Part shown: positions 1 through 10,210 of the stretch, one piece after another
Numbering within the stretch: position 1 is the first letter of the stretch
How the letters are laid out: each line of letters begins with the position of its first letter
Origin: Prorocentrum cordatum
Taxonomy: Eukaryota; Sar; Dinophyceae; Prorocentrales; Prorocentraceae
DNA length: 35,000 bases
NCBI GenBank assembly: GCA_963575745.1
Contig: CAUYUJ010015742.1
Coordinates: 127,501-162,500, forward strand
Direction of reading: 5' to 3'
Notes under the pieces: generated by a model
Seen by the model: only the letters and a program-made list of their open reading frames with translations
The model's database searches: none
What the model was told of the DNA's origin: nothing
Position numbers and translations under genes: made by a program

Positions 1-240
1 GGCCGATGAGCCCCGCCGCCGCCGCCGCCCTCCTCCTCCCCCTCCTCTCCCCAAGATTCCCTCCCCGTGCTCCCTCTCCTACCCCTCCTACGTGCCCCTC
101 CCCCTCATCCCCCTCCCCACACTCGGCCCCCCCTCCTTCTCCTGCTGCTCCTCCTCATCTTCTTCTCCATCCCTCCTCCTCGATCTCCACTTCCTCCTCC
201 TCCATCCCTTTCCTGATAAATGGCTACTCCGGGTCGCACC
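1..240. repeat. Pyrimidine-rich low-complexity DNA
   Basis: The plus strand is almost entirely C and T, with short CTC, CCT and CCCCT runs and no fixed period. Open frames here read as Pro/Ser/Leu or Arg/Gly repeats in several frames at once, which is the mark of composition rather than coding. No gene is supported. Confidence 0.7.
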
Positions 241-330
241 TCCAGACGTGTCCGTAGGCTGGCTCGAGCGTTTCGCTTGAGACCTCTTCGCCGTTTTTGA
301 CTCTGAAGCTTGAACTTTGCAACGGTTTGA

Positions 331-581
331 AGGATGGAGGGCGAGCCATTTTCAACATTGAGCTTTCGCGTTAGCGTGGCGCACATTCTTCTTGAAAGTT
401 TGCAGCAATCTCAAAATTGAGAATGACCCGTTTTCAAAATGGAGCTCTCGCCTTAGCGCCGCGCGCATTCGTCTTCAGAGTTCGCAGAAGTTCAAAGATG
501 GAGGTCGGGTCCTTTTCAAGCAGTGGCTCTTGCCTTAGCGCTGCGCATATTCGTCTCAAAAGCTTCCAGCTGGTTCAAGGA
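331..581. repeat. Tandem array, ~82 bp period, three copies
   Basis: Three diverged copies lie head to tail. Anchor motifs recur at an 81-82 bp spacing: TTTTCAA near 353, 432 and 513, and TTAGCGN(C/T)GCGC-like cores near 371, 453 and 534, each followed by CATTC or TATTC. Copies differ at perhaps a fifth to a quarter of positions by eye. The array is directly followed by a second, unrelated tandem array. Confidence 0.7.
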
Positions 582-592
582 TAAGTGGGATT

Positions 593-791
593 GAAGTCCC
601 AACAATTGTGCTCTGGTGCGACATAGGATCGTCAGGACGCAACAATCACCTGGTTCCGCGGTGTCGTAATCCCAGGAATGGTGTTCTGGCGCGATTCAGG
701 ATTGTCAGGACGCAGCAGTCACGTTGACTCGTTGCGTCGAAGTCTCAGGCACTGTGTTTTGGCACGATCTAGCCTTCTCATCAAGTTTATG
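593..791. repeat. Tandem array, 73 bp period, about 2.7 copies
   Basis: The motif GTG(C/T)T(C/T)TGG is followed by a GCGA/ACGA core at 608, 681 and 754, exactly 73 bp apart. Copies one and two also share TCAGGACGCA(A/G)CA. The third copy is cut short near 791. From there to about 1035 I see nothing recognisable. Confidence 0.7.
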
Positions 792-1035
792 AAATTGATG
801 GGTGCCCGAATCCTATCAAAAGTCTAATGTGCAACTGGTATAATATTGTATTTTCTTGTCCTGGCGAGGCATCTCCCATTTGTCAAGAGTCTGGGGAAGT
901 GTAATCCTTCCTTTTATGAATTCTTCGGGCGGGTGTGCCACTTCCTGCGATGAACATAAACTCTTGTAGGGACTCATCAACAGGGAACTCGGAGGGAGGG
1001 TTTAATGCAGCATCGCTGAATCATCTTGGGTTTAC

Positions 1036-1134
1036 ACTGGTCCTCCTCCTCCTCCTTCCCCTCTCCCTGTCCCTCCCCCTCCTCCACCTTCCCCTCTTCT
1101 CCTCCTCCTCCTCCTCCTCCTCCTCCTCCTCCGC
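1036..1134. repeat. CT-rich tract with (CTC)n microsatellite
   Basis: A pyrimidine tract leads into about eleven perfect CTC units at 1099-1132. The reverse strand reads as poly-Glu or poly-Gly depending on frame. No coding is inferred. Confidence 0.85.
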
Positions 1135-1195
1135 CGCCCCACTGCCACTGATCCTCCTCGCCCTCCCCCTCCCCCGCGCCCTCCGAACCCCTCGG

Positions 1196-1500
1196 CTTCG
1201 GTTGGGGAGGCGGGGGCTCCAGCTCCCCGACGGAGGCCGGACCCGTCGCCCCGGCGGTGGGCGCAGTACGTCCGGGGACGCCCTCGCCGTCGCTGCGGCA
1301 GTCTTCTCGGGCGCGGCGCTCGGCCGCGACCGCTGTGGCCGCTCGGCGGCTCCCCGACGGAGGCCGCGACCGACTGCCCCGGCGGTGGGCACGTCGTGGC
1401 CGTCGGCGCGGCCGTCCCCTCGGCCGCTGGCGTGCTGCGGCGCGGGCGGCCGCGAAGGCACCCGCCCGGGCGAGCCCTCGCCTGGTCTGCGCCCTCGTCG
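1196..1500. repeat. Very GC-rich block with a ~127 bp tandem duplication
   Basis: GCTCCCCGACGGAGGCCG at 1222 recurs as GCTCCCCGACGGAGGCCG at 1349, and both copies continue with a CCCCGGCGGTGGGC stretch, giving a period of about 127 bp. All frames on both strands are open across much of it because stop codons are rare at this GC content, so the Arg/Ala/Gly-rich ORFs here are not evidence for a gene. Confidence 0.55.
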
Positions 1501-1639
1501 TCGTGCTCCTCCCCGGGGTGCCTCTTGGGTGGTGCAGCTTAGCCCCCAGGATCCAGCCGCGGCCCTGGCGAGAAGACAACCGTGGCCCCTCCTCATCCTC
1601 CTTCTCCTCTTCCTTCTCCTCCTCTCCTCATGTCACGCT

Positions 1640-2063
1640 ACCGTGAAGTGTGCTGGGGCTTTCGTGAGTGGAATTGCGAAGCGGTTGGGAAGGAAAACCA
1701 TCGGTTTTTCAACCTTTTCATCAAATGCTTCCAAGCAGGCCTCTCGCGCGCGCATGTCGATCGCTCGAACGCTCTTGAGCGCAACCCGTCGCAAAAACCG
1801 ATTGAAAAAACGGAGCGAAGCACGTACGCCCGCGTCGTCGCGCGCGCCTGCGGAAATCCTTCAACAACCTTCGGTTTCTCAGGGATTTCACAATCGGCTG
1901 TCCTGAGAAACCGATGAACGCATGGTTTTGCACCATCAGCTATCACAACAAAGTGCGCTCGCTTTTGCAGAATCTTAAGGTAACCACATGTTTTCCAACA
2001 TTTTCATGGCATTCGGCCAAACAAGCTTCTCGCGCCGCATGTCGAAATCATGGCGCGCGTGCT
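1640..2063. repeat. Array unit 0, 3' partial
   Basis: Only the last part of a unit is present: one subrepeat with its CG-alternating palindrome near 1826-1850, the AAATCCTTCAA(C/A)AACCTT motif, and the terminal ATGTCGAAATCATGG stretch leading to the first poly-G. The front of the unit is absent, so this is the array's left edge. Confidence 0.65.
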
Positions 2064-3413
2064 GGGGGGGGGGCGCGATCCGTGTCACACAAAAATAACG
2101 CCACTGTCGCGCGTCGGCCGCGCGCGTATGTCGAATTCCCCCCAAAACCTTCTTCACCGACGCGAGGACGCCGCATCGTCGCCGTCCATGGTCGTGCCGT
2201 CGTCGCTGTCATCATTGTCACCAACATCGCAACTATCATCATCATGTCTACCATTGTCGACTTTACGATGATACTGCGCCAGCCCAAGTCGCGGACTCGC
2301 ACTGAAATGCCCGCTGGGATGTGCACGGGGGTCAGCGCCACCGCGGCCGCGTCGGTCGCGCCAAACTAGCTGGCCGCTGCGCGCGCGAGCATGCGCGGGC
2401 TAGCGCGGCCGCAGATATGCACCACCCAACACCAAGCACTCGTCGCAATCGCCGCCGCCTGGGTTTTTCAAGCCAAGTTGCGAGGGGGTGGGTGGGATGG
2501 TCGCGCGAGCAGTGGAGTTGACAACTCACTGCGGTCAAGAATTAATTGGCCCTCATCGTTTGCACCGCGTACGTCTGTTTCACCACACATACTCTCCTCT
2601 CAACAAATGTGATAGGATCTACCTCCCGGGCCCCCCTGTGCTTAACGATCCCCCTGTCCGTACTGCAATTTACATCTTATTCGGCCCCACCGTCCCTCCT
2701 AAACATGAGTGCGTATCATCCCAGGCAGGCCAGTGTCCCCCCCCTCGCCCTCTGCAAAACAAAAAGGACGCGATGCGCGCACTCTCGTTTATCAAAAGTC
2801 ACCAGTTCTGTTTTCCAAACCCGAGCAACACATGGGACGAATTGCGCGCGCGCGTTGTCGCGCGCCGCGTTGTCGCGCGCGCCTGCGGAAATCATTTGAA
2901 TCGTTAGGTTTCGCAGGGATTTCAAAATCGAGTGGCCCGCAAACATAAAAATGCATTGTTTGGCAGAAAGTATGTTCAACAAACGCCTGCGCGCGCGCTC
3001 TTGCGTATTGTTGCTGAAAGAAATCAATTGGCTTGTCGACGTGTCCATCGCGTGCCAACAGGCGTGCCTGTCGCGCGTGCATATCGCCATCGCTCGAACG
3101 CCATTGCGTGCGTGATATCGCAAGAATACCTCGCACAAAAATGGGGCGACATGCACGCGCGCGCGTCGTCGCGATCGCATGCGGAAGTATTTCAAAAACC
3201 TGGGGTTTCGCGTGGACTTCGAAATCTAGCGCACTGGAAACACATAAAAACACATGGCTTTGCAACCGTCAGTTTTCAAAACAGCCGGCGCTCGCGCTCC
3301 TGCATCGTCGAAAGAAGCAATTGGCTTCCCAACGTGTTCATTACATCATTTTCGGCCAAACGGGCCTCTCGCGACGCGTGTCGCCATCGTTCGAACGCCC
3401 TTGCGCGCGTGCT
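2064..3413. repeat. Array unit 1
   Basis: The unit opens with ten G and is 1350 bp long. It has the full landmark order, the GCGGCCGC sites near 2343 and 2406, and two subrepeats whose CG palindromes lie near 2845 and 3158, about 315 bp apart. The first palindrome is itself partly duplicated (GTTGTCGCGCGCC twice). Confidence 0.75.
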
Positions 3414-4661
3414 GGGGGGGGGATGGGGGAACGACGCGTGTCGAATGAAGCCATGTGGGCCACTGTCGCGTGTCGGCCGCGCGAGTGTCGAATTCCCCCC
3501 GCTGCCTTCATCGCCGTCGCGAAGACGCCGTCGTCGTCGTCGTCGTCGTCGGTGTGATCAGCATCGGCGCCGTCGCTGGCTGCGCCGTCGCCGTTGTCAT
3601 CATCGTCGCCGGCGTCGCGACTGCCATCGTCGTGTCTACCGCTGTCGACTTCGCGATGATGCCGCACCCGCCCGAGTCGACTACTCGCGCTGAAATGCCC
3701 GCTGCGAAGTGCCTGGCGGTCAGCGCCGCTGCGGCCGCGTCGGTCGCGCCAAACGAGCTGGCCGCTGCGCGCGCGAGCATGCGCGGGCTAGCGCGACCGC
3801 AGAGATGCACCGGCCAGCGTCGAGCGCTCGTCGCAATCGCCGCCGCGCGCGCGTGCTCGTCGCGGAACAAGTTGCGGGTGAGTGGGATGGTCGCGCGAGC
3901 AGTGGAGTTGACAACTGCGAGTTCCACGAACGAAATCTCTTCTCTCAGAAATTATCAGGGCCCCCCCTGGGGTGAACGGTCCATCCTGAGTGTGAATTCG
4001 TGCCGCCCCAGCCAGGCTGGAACTCGCCCTTCCCCTCATCGACCGCAACAGATACTATGCGCGCGTACTCGTTTATCGAAAACCATCAGTTTCCAAAAAC
4101 CCTTGCTTGCAACGTATGGGGCGAAGTGCACGCGCGCGCGTGTGGTCGCGCGCGCATGACGGAACCCCTTTCGAACCTTGCGTTTCGTACGGATTTCAAA
4201 ATCAGATGGCGCGAAAACGTATGCACGCACATGGTCTCGCAATGTGCTTCAAGCAGCGCTCGCACTCTTGCGAATTCTTAGGACACCCATCGGTTTTCAA
4301 TCTTCTCCTAACGTGCTACCAATGGGCCTCTCGCGCGCGCGTCGGAGTCGTTCGCGCGCCCTTGCGCGCGTGCTGTCGCGAGAATTCCTTGCCGAGAATT
4401 GGGCGAAGTGCGCGCGCGCGTCGTCGCGCGCGCGCTCCGAAATTTTCAAAAACTCTTGGCTTCGAAAGGATTCCAAAACCGAGTGCCCCGAACGCAAATA
4501 ATATTCTTGGTTGTGTAGGATCAGTTCCCCTACCGAAAAAATGAGCTCGCGTTCTTACGAACCCAGGGAAAACATCGGTTTTTCATGTCCACGAAAAATT
4601 CAATCAAGCGGGCCTTTCGCGCCGCATGTCGACATCAATCGAACGCCCTTGCGCGCGTGCT
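3414..4661. repeat. Array unit 2
   Basis: The unit opens with nine G followed by ATGGGGG and is 1248 bp long. A run of GTCGTC units at about 3530-3552 expands the TCG-rich part. Paired subrepeats have palindromes near 4128 and 4410. Confidence 0.75.
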
Positions 4662-5906
4662 GGGGGGGGGGGGGGGGGGGGGCGATCCGTGTCAAATGAA
4701 ACCATGCGGGCCGCTCTCGCGCGACGGCCGCGCGCGCGTGCAACTCCTTCCGAAGCCCTTGTCGCCGACGCGAGGGTGCCGTCATCGTCGTCGGCGCGAT
4801 CATCATCGGCGCCGTCGCTGGCCGTGCCGTCGCCGTTGCCATCGTCGCCGCCGGCGTCGCTACCATCGCCCTCGTGTCTACATTTGTCGACGTCGCGATG
4901 GTGCCGCCCCCGCCCAAGGCGCGGGCTCTCACTGAAGTGTTCGCTGGGAAGTGCCCGGGGGTCAGGGCCACCGCGGCCGCGTCGGCGGCGCCAAGCTAGC
5001 TGGCCGCTGCGCGCGCGAGCATGCGCGGGCTAGCGCGGCCGCAGAGATGCGCCAACCAACGTCGAACACTCGTCGCAATCGCCGCCGCGTCTGCATGTTC
5101 GTCGCAGAACGAGTTGCGGGTGAGTGAGACGGTCGAGCGAGCAGTGGAGTTGACAACTGCGAGTTCCACGAATGAGATCTGTTCTCTCAGGAGTTTTTAG
5201 GATCCCCCCCTGGGGTGGACAGTCCATCCTGAGTGTGAATTCATGCCATCCCAGCCAGGCGGGAGTTCGCCCTCCCCCCCTTCATCCCTCGCAACAAATA
5301 CTACGCGCGCGCTCGTTTATCGAGAATCAGCAAATTCCACGACTCCCTTTCAACAAATGGAACTAAGTGCACGCGCGCGCGTTGTCGCGCGCGCGTGTGC
5401 CGAAATCCTTCAAAAGCCATGGGTCTCGTAAGGATTTCAAGATAGAGTGTCGCGACGACGTGTGAGGGCACACGGTTTCGCAACGCATGTTTTCAAAAAA
5501 GCACGCGCCCGCGCGAGTGCGAATTCCAAGGGAAAGACCGTGGGCTTCTCAACGCCTTCATAACATGCTACCAAACGAGCCTCTCGCGCGAACATGTCGG
5601 AATCGTTCGCGCGCCCTTGCGCGCGCGCCGTCGCCGGAACCCCTTGCAACAGAGGGGGCGAAGTGCGCGCGACGTCGCGAACTCCTTCCCACACCATCGA
5701 TTTCGTACCGGTTGCAAGGACGAGTGCCCCATAAACGAATCAAAACGTGATTTCGCAATACCACTGTCCAAAATAAAAGATCATGCGCTCGCGGTCGTGT
5801 GGATTCTGAAGAAAGTCGTAGGTTTCCAACATTGTAATCCAATTCAGCCGAGCGGGATTCTCGCGCCGCATGTCGAACTCATTCGAACGCCCTCGCGCGC
5901 GTGCTC
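4662..5906. repeat. Array unit 3
   Basis: The unit opens with 21 G, the longest tract in the array, and is 1245 bp long. Paired subrepeats have palindromes near 5368 and a shortened one near 5660. Confidence 0.75.
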
Positions 5907-7233
5907 GGGGTGGGGGTGGGGGGGGGGGAGGTCGCGATCCGCGTCAAATAATGCCGCGCGGGCCAATCGTGCGCGTCGGCCGCGCGCGTGTCGAACTCCT
6001 TCAAAAACCTTCATCGCCGACGCGAGGACATCGGCATCGTTATCGGCGGGCGTGATCAACGTCGGCGCCGTCGCTGGTCTTGCAGTCGTCATCGCCACCG
6101 TTGTCGCCGTCGTCGCTACTCTCGTGATCGTGTCTACTGTTGTCGGCGTCGCCGAGATGCCGCGCCCGCCCAAGTCACCGACTCGCACTGAAGTGCCCGA
6201 TGGGAAGCGCCCAGCGGTCAGCGCCACCGCAGCCGCGTCGGTCGCGCCAAGCTGGCAGCTGCGCGCGAGAGCAGACGCGGGCTAGCGCGGACGCAGAGAG
6301 GCACCAGCCAACGCCCAGCGCTCATCGTAATTGCCAGCGCATGGCTTTTGCAAACCAAGTTGCGGGTGGGTGGGTGGGATGTTTGCAAGGGCGTGTAATG
6401 TGTCAACTCATTTGTAAACATCAGTTCTCTCTTGTCTTTTGATTGTGAAAAAAAACCATCAAGAGACTCTCCCCCCTCCCCCCAGGACCTTTTCGCATTG
6501 CAATTTGCATGTCATTCTGCCCCATCGTCCATCCTATATATGAGTTCATGAGATCCAGGGCAGGCCCGTATCGCCCCCTCGTCAGTCTCTGCAGAAAGTA
6601 CTATGCGCGCGCACTCGTTTATCCCAAACCATAGGTTTACCATAATCCCTTACCCCAGATGAGACGGAGTGCACGCGCGCGCGTCGTTGCGCGCGCGTGC
6701 AAGAATCCTTAAAAAACCGTCGGCTTCGTGCGGATTTCAAAATCAAGCGTCCAAAACACAAATAACGCACATGTTGTCGCAACGCGGATTCTCAAAACAA
6801 CTTGCGCTCGCGCTCTTGCGAATTCTTCAGATTTTTTTAAATTATTAGAAAAAGGGGTTTTCAACATTTTAAGAACATGCCACGAATCGGGCTTCGCGCG
6901 CGCATGTCGAAATCATTCGAACGCCTTTGAGCGCGTGCCGTTGCGAGAACCCTTTTGCAAATAATGAGACGACATGCATGCGTGCGCGCGTCGTCTCGCG
7001 CGCATGCCGACATCCTTCAGAAACCTTCGGTTTCGTAGCGAATTCAAAACCGAGTGTCCAAACGCATGCAAAAACACATGGCTTCGCAACGTCAGTTTGC
7101 AAAGAAGCGTGCGCTCGCGCTCTTGCGAATTCTTGAGAAAACCACAGGAATTTTCATCAATTTCATGGAATTCTGCCAAGCGGACCTCTGGCGCCACATG
7201 CCGGCATCATTCGGGCGCCCGTGCGCGCGTGAT
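5907..7233. repeat. Array unit 4
   Basis: The G tract is interrupted (GGGG T GGGGG T then eleven G). The unit is 1327 bp long and its subrepeat palindromes lie near 6675 and 6978. Confidence 0.75.
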
Positions 7234-8546
7234 GGGGGGGGGGCGCGATGCGCGTCGACGAAAACAATGCGGGCCACTCTCGCGCGTCGGCCGCGCGCGC
7301 GCGTCGAACTCTTTCCGCGACCTCCACCGCCCGCGCGAGGACGTCGTCGTCGTCGTCGTCGGCTAGATCAGCATCGGCGCCCGCGCTGGCCGCGCCGTCG
7401 TCGTTTTCGACATCGTCACCAGCATCGCTACTACCATCGTCGTGTCCACCGTTGTCGACGTTGCCGTGATGCCGCGCCCGCCCAAGTCGCCGACTCGTAA
7501 TGAAGTGTCCGCTGGGATGCGCCCAGCGGTCAGCGCCGCCGCGGCCGCGTCGGTGGCGCCAGACTAGCTGGCCGCTGCGAACGCGTGCTTGGGTTGGCGC
7601 GGCCGCAGAGATGGACCAGCCAACGTCAAGCACTCATCGCAATCGCCGCAGCATGGGATTTTGCAGACCAGGTTGCGGGTGGATGGGTGGGATGATTGCG
7701 CGAGCAATGGAGGTGGTCAAGCGCGGTGCAGGGTAGTCAAATGCACCGCGTAGACTCTCCTTTTCTAAAGAATATTCGGACCTGCCCGCCCTCCCCCTCC
7801 CCTGGATTCAACCGCCCGCCATTCCGTGTGCAGTTAACATGTGATTCTGCCGCATCGTCCAGCCTGAATCCGAAGTCATACCACCCCAGCCAAACCGGTG
7901 ATGGTTCCCCGCCTCGCCCCCCGCCAAAAATTCTTTGCGCGCGCGCTCGCTGATGAAACGTCGACAGCTTTAAACAATCCCTTGCAGCAGATGGAACGAA
8001 ATGCACGCGCGCACGTCGTCGCGTGCGCGTGCCACGACCCTTCGGGAGCCATGGGCGTCGCGCGGATTGCAGCGTCGAGAGTCGCGAACACCTATGAACG
8101 CGCATGGTTTCGCAGCACAGGTTCTCAAACAAGTCTGTGCCAACGCTATATATATGTATATATTATACATATATGTCATCGCTGTCATCGAGGGCGACCA
8201 AACGGGCCTCTCGCGCGCGCGTCGGAATCGCTCGAACTCCCCTGTGCGCGTGCTTTCGCAGGAATCCACGGCAAAAGCACGGGGCAAAGTGCGCGCGCGC
8301 ACGTCGTCGCGCGCGCGCGCCGAAATCCTTGGACAACTTTGGGTTTCGCGGGAATTTCAAAACTTAGCGCCCCGAGCCATCGAGGAGACGCAATGTTCTG
8401 TAGCGTCAGTTTTCAAACATGCCTGCGCTCGCGCTCCTGCAAATTCTTAAATAAACCATCGATTTTCCAATATTTCCATCACATCCTGCCAACTGGGCCC
8501 CTCGCGCTGCGCGTTGAAATCATTCACGCGCCCTTGCGCGCGTGCT
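7234..8546. repeat. Array unit 5
   Basis: The unit opens with ten G and is 1313 bp long. Palindromes lie near 8003 and 8292. A private AT palindrome sits at 8146-8175, in the first subrepeat, where other units have GC-rich DNA. Confidence 0.75.
8146..8175. repeat. AT palindrome inside array unit 5
   Basis: ATATATATGTATATATT is followed by its near-perfect inverted copy, giving a roughly 28-30 bp AT-only hairpin in otherwise GC-rich DNA. The homologous positions of the other units have no counterpart, so it is a local insertion or expansion. Confidence 0.7.
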
Positions 8547-9675
8547 GGGGGGGGGGGGGGGGGGCAATCCGCGTCGGGTAGAACTAGGCGGGCCGCTCTC
8601 GCGCGTCGGCCGCGCGCGCGTGTCGAGCTCCCTCCGCAACCATCATCGCCGACGCGAGGGCGTCGACGTCGGCGCCGTCGCTGGCCTTGCCGTCGTCGTT
8701 GCCGCCGTCGCCACCGGCGTCGCCGCCGTCATCGTCGCGTCTACCGCTGTCGACGTTGCCGCGATGCCGCGCCCGCCCAAGTCGCCGACTCGCATTGAAG
8801 TGCCCGCTGGGAAGCACCCGGGGGTCAGCGCCGGCGCCGCCGCGTCGGCGGCGCCAAACTATCTGGCCGCTGCGCGCGCGACCATGCGCAGGCTAGCGCG
8901 GCCGCAGAGATGCGCCGGCCAACTCCAAGCACTCATCGCAATCGCCGCCGCGCGGTTTTTGCAAACCAAGTTGCGGGTGGGTGGGTGGGATGAGTGGGCG
9001 AGAAGTGGAGTGGGCAGCTCGCTGCGAACAGAAATCCGTTGCACCGCGTAGATTGCGCCGCGGAGTTTGCGCCGCATAGAGTGCGCCGCATAGTCTGCGC
9101 CGCGTGGATTGCGCCGCGTAGATTGCACCGCGTAGATAGCGCGGCATAGTCTGCGCCGCAAGAATTACACCGCGTAAGTTGTACCACTCATATGGCGCCA
9201 CATAAACTGCGCCTTGTAGGTTGCACCGCGTAGTTTACACCGATCAGATTCCCCGTTCTCAAAAAGGATTAGGACCCCACTCCCCGGATTGACCGCCCCC
9301 TGGACACGTGCAAGTTACATCTGATTCTGCCCCGCCGTTTATGCCTTATCTGCGCGCGCTTGTTTATCGCGAGTCATTCATCTTCCAGAAAGCCTCTGCC
9401 AACAATGGGGCGAAGTGCGCGCGAGCGCGTCGTCGCGCGCGCGTGCTGGAATTCTGCGGGAACCCGGGAAAACCGAACAGATTTTCAAATCGAGTGTCCC
9501 AGAGGCATATCACACATTCATGGCTGTATAACACCAGCTTCAAAGCATGTCTGCGAGCTCTTGCTAGTTCTGAAGGGAACCATCGCCTCTTTGTCATTGT
9601 CATTCCTATATGAACAGCATTTTCACCAACCGCGACCAAGCGGGCCTCTCGCGCCCGCCATTGCGTGGTTGCCAT
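8547..9675. repeat. Array unit 6 with minisatellite insertion
   Basis: The unit opens with 18 G. It is only 1129 bp long even though it contains a 202-bp minisatellite, because just one of the two subrepeats is present (palindrome near 9420). Confidence 0.7.
9041..9242. repeat. 14-bp minisatellite, about 14 copies
   Basis: The consensus GCGCCGCGTAGATT repeats in strict 14-bp register from 9041 to 9242 (for example, the copies starting at 9167 and 9181 are in phase with 9041). Single or few copies of the same motif (TTGCACCGCGTA) occur at the equivalent place of other units near 2559 and 7741 and in the partial unit near 10175, so the minisatellite grew from a sequence native to the array. 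Confidence 0.85.
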
Positions 9676-10210
9676 GGGGCGGGGTGAGGTGGGGGTAGCG
9701 GGGTGGGCGCGATCCCTGTGAAATAATACAATGCGTGCCACTCGCGCCCGTCGGCCGCCCGCGCATGTCGAAATCCTTCCTGTGCCCTCGTCGCCGACGC
9801 CTGGGCGTCATCGTCGCTATCGGCGCGTTTAGCATCGGCCCCGTCATGTACCTGGCCGTCGCCATCGTCGTCGTCGTCGTAGTCACTCGCATCGCTGCAA
9901 TCATCGTCCTGTCTGCCGTTGTCGACGTCACCATGATACCGCGCCCGCCCGAATCACCGACTCGCACTGAAGTGCCCGCGTGTCAGCGCGGCCTGTGGGG
10001 CGCGCTTGGAAGTCCCCAGCGGTCAACGCCACCGCGGCCGCGTCGGTCGCAGCTGTGCGCCAACCAGCGCTAGGCAGGGCATCGCAATTGCTGCCTCATG
10101 GGCTTTGGAAACCAAGTTGCGGGTGGGTGGGTGAAACGATTGCGTGAACAATGGAATCGGTTGCAATGCGTAAGTTTGCACCGCGTATTTTGCACCGCCT
10201 AGTCTGCTAA
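9676..10210. repeat. Array unit 7, 5' partial
   Basis: The G tract is degenerate (GGGGCGGGGTGAGGTGGGGG). The unit continues through the GTC-rich part, one GCGGCCGC site near 10034, and TTGCGGGTGGGTGGG near 10116. It ends after three short 14-bp GCACCGCGTA-type motifs near 10165-10205. The subrepeats are missing, which marks the right edge of the array. Confidence 0.65.

Larger units (their letters stand above)
1640..10210. repeat. Degenerate higher-order tandem array, ~1.25-1.35 kb units
   Basis: Seven unit junctions can be followed by eye through a conserved TGCGCGCGTGCT plus poly-G landmark at 2064, 3414, 4662, 5907, 7234, 8547 and (degenerate) 9676. Every unit repeats the same order: poly-G; a GTCGGCCGCGCGCG block; a TCG/GTC-rich stretch; CCCGCCCAAGTCGC-like; two GCGGCCGC sites; TTGCGGGTGGGTGGG; GTGGAGTTGACAACT-like; an AT-richer spacer; CTCGTTTATC; then a ~300 bp subrepeat, usually present twice. 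Units diverge by substitutions and small indels. Frames are not conserved between units, so the ORFs are not genes. The array starts and ends inside a unit. Confidence 0.85.

Noticed and set aside
935-1906. 323-codon plus-strand ORF
   Set aside because: It joins a CT microsatellite, an extremely GC-rich block and the edge of the tandem array. Composition changes abruptly and overlapping frames on both strands are equally open.
2041-10073. Many 60-250 codon ORFs in the tandem array
   Set aside because: Frames are not conserved between units and indels between units ignore codon phase; Ala/Arg/Val-rich products follow from CG and GTC repeats.
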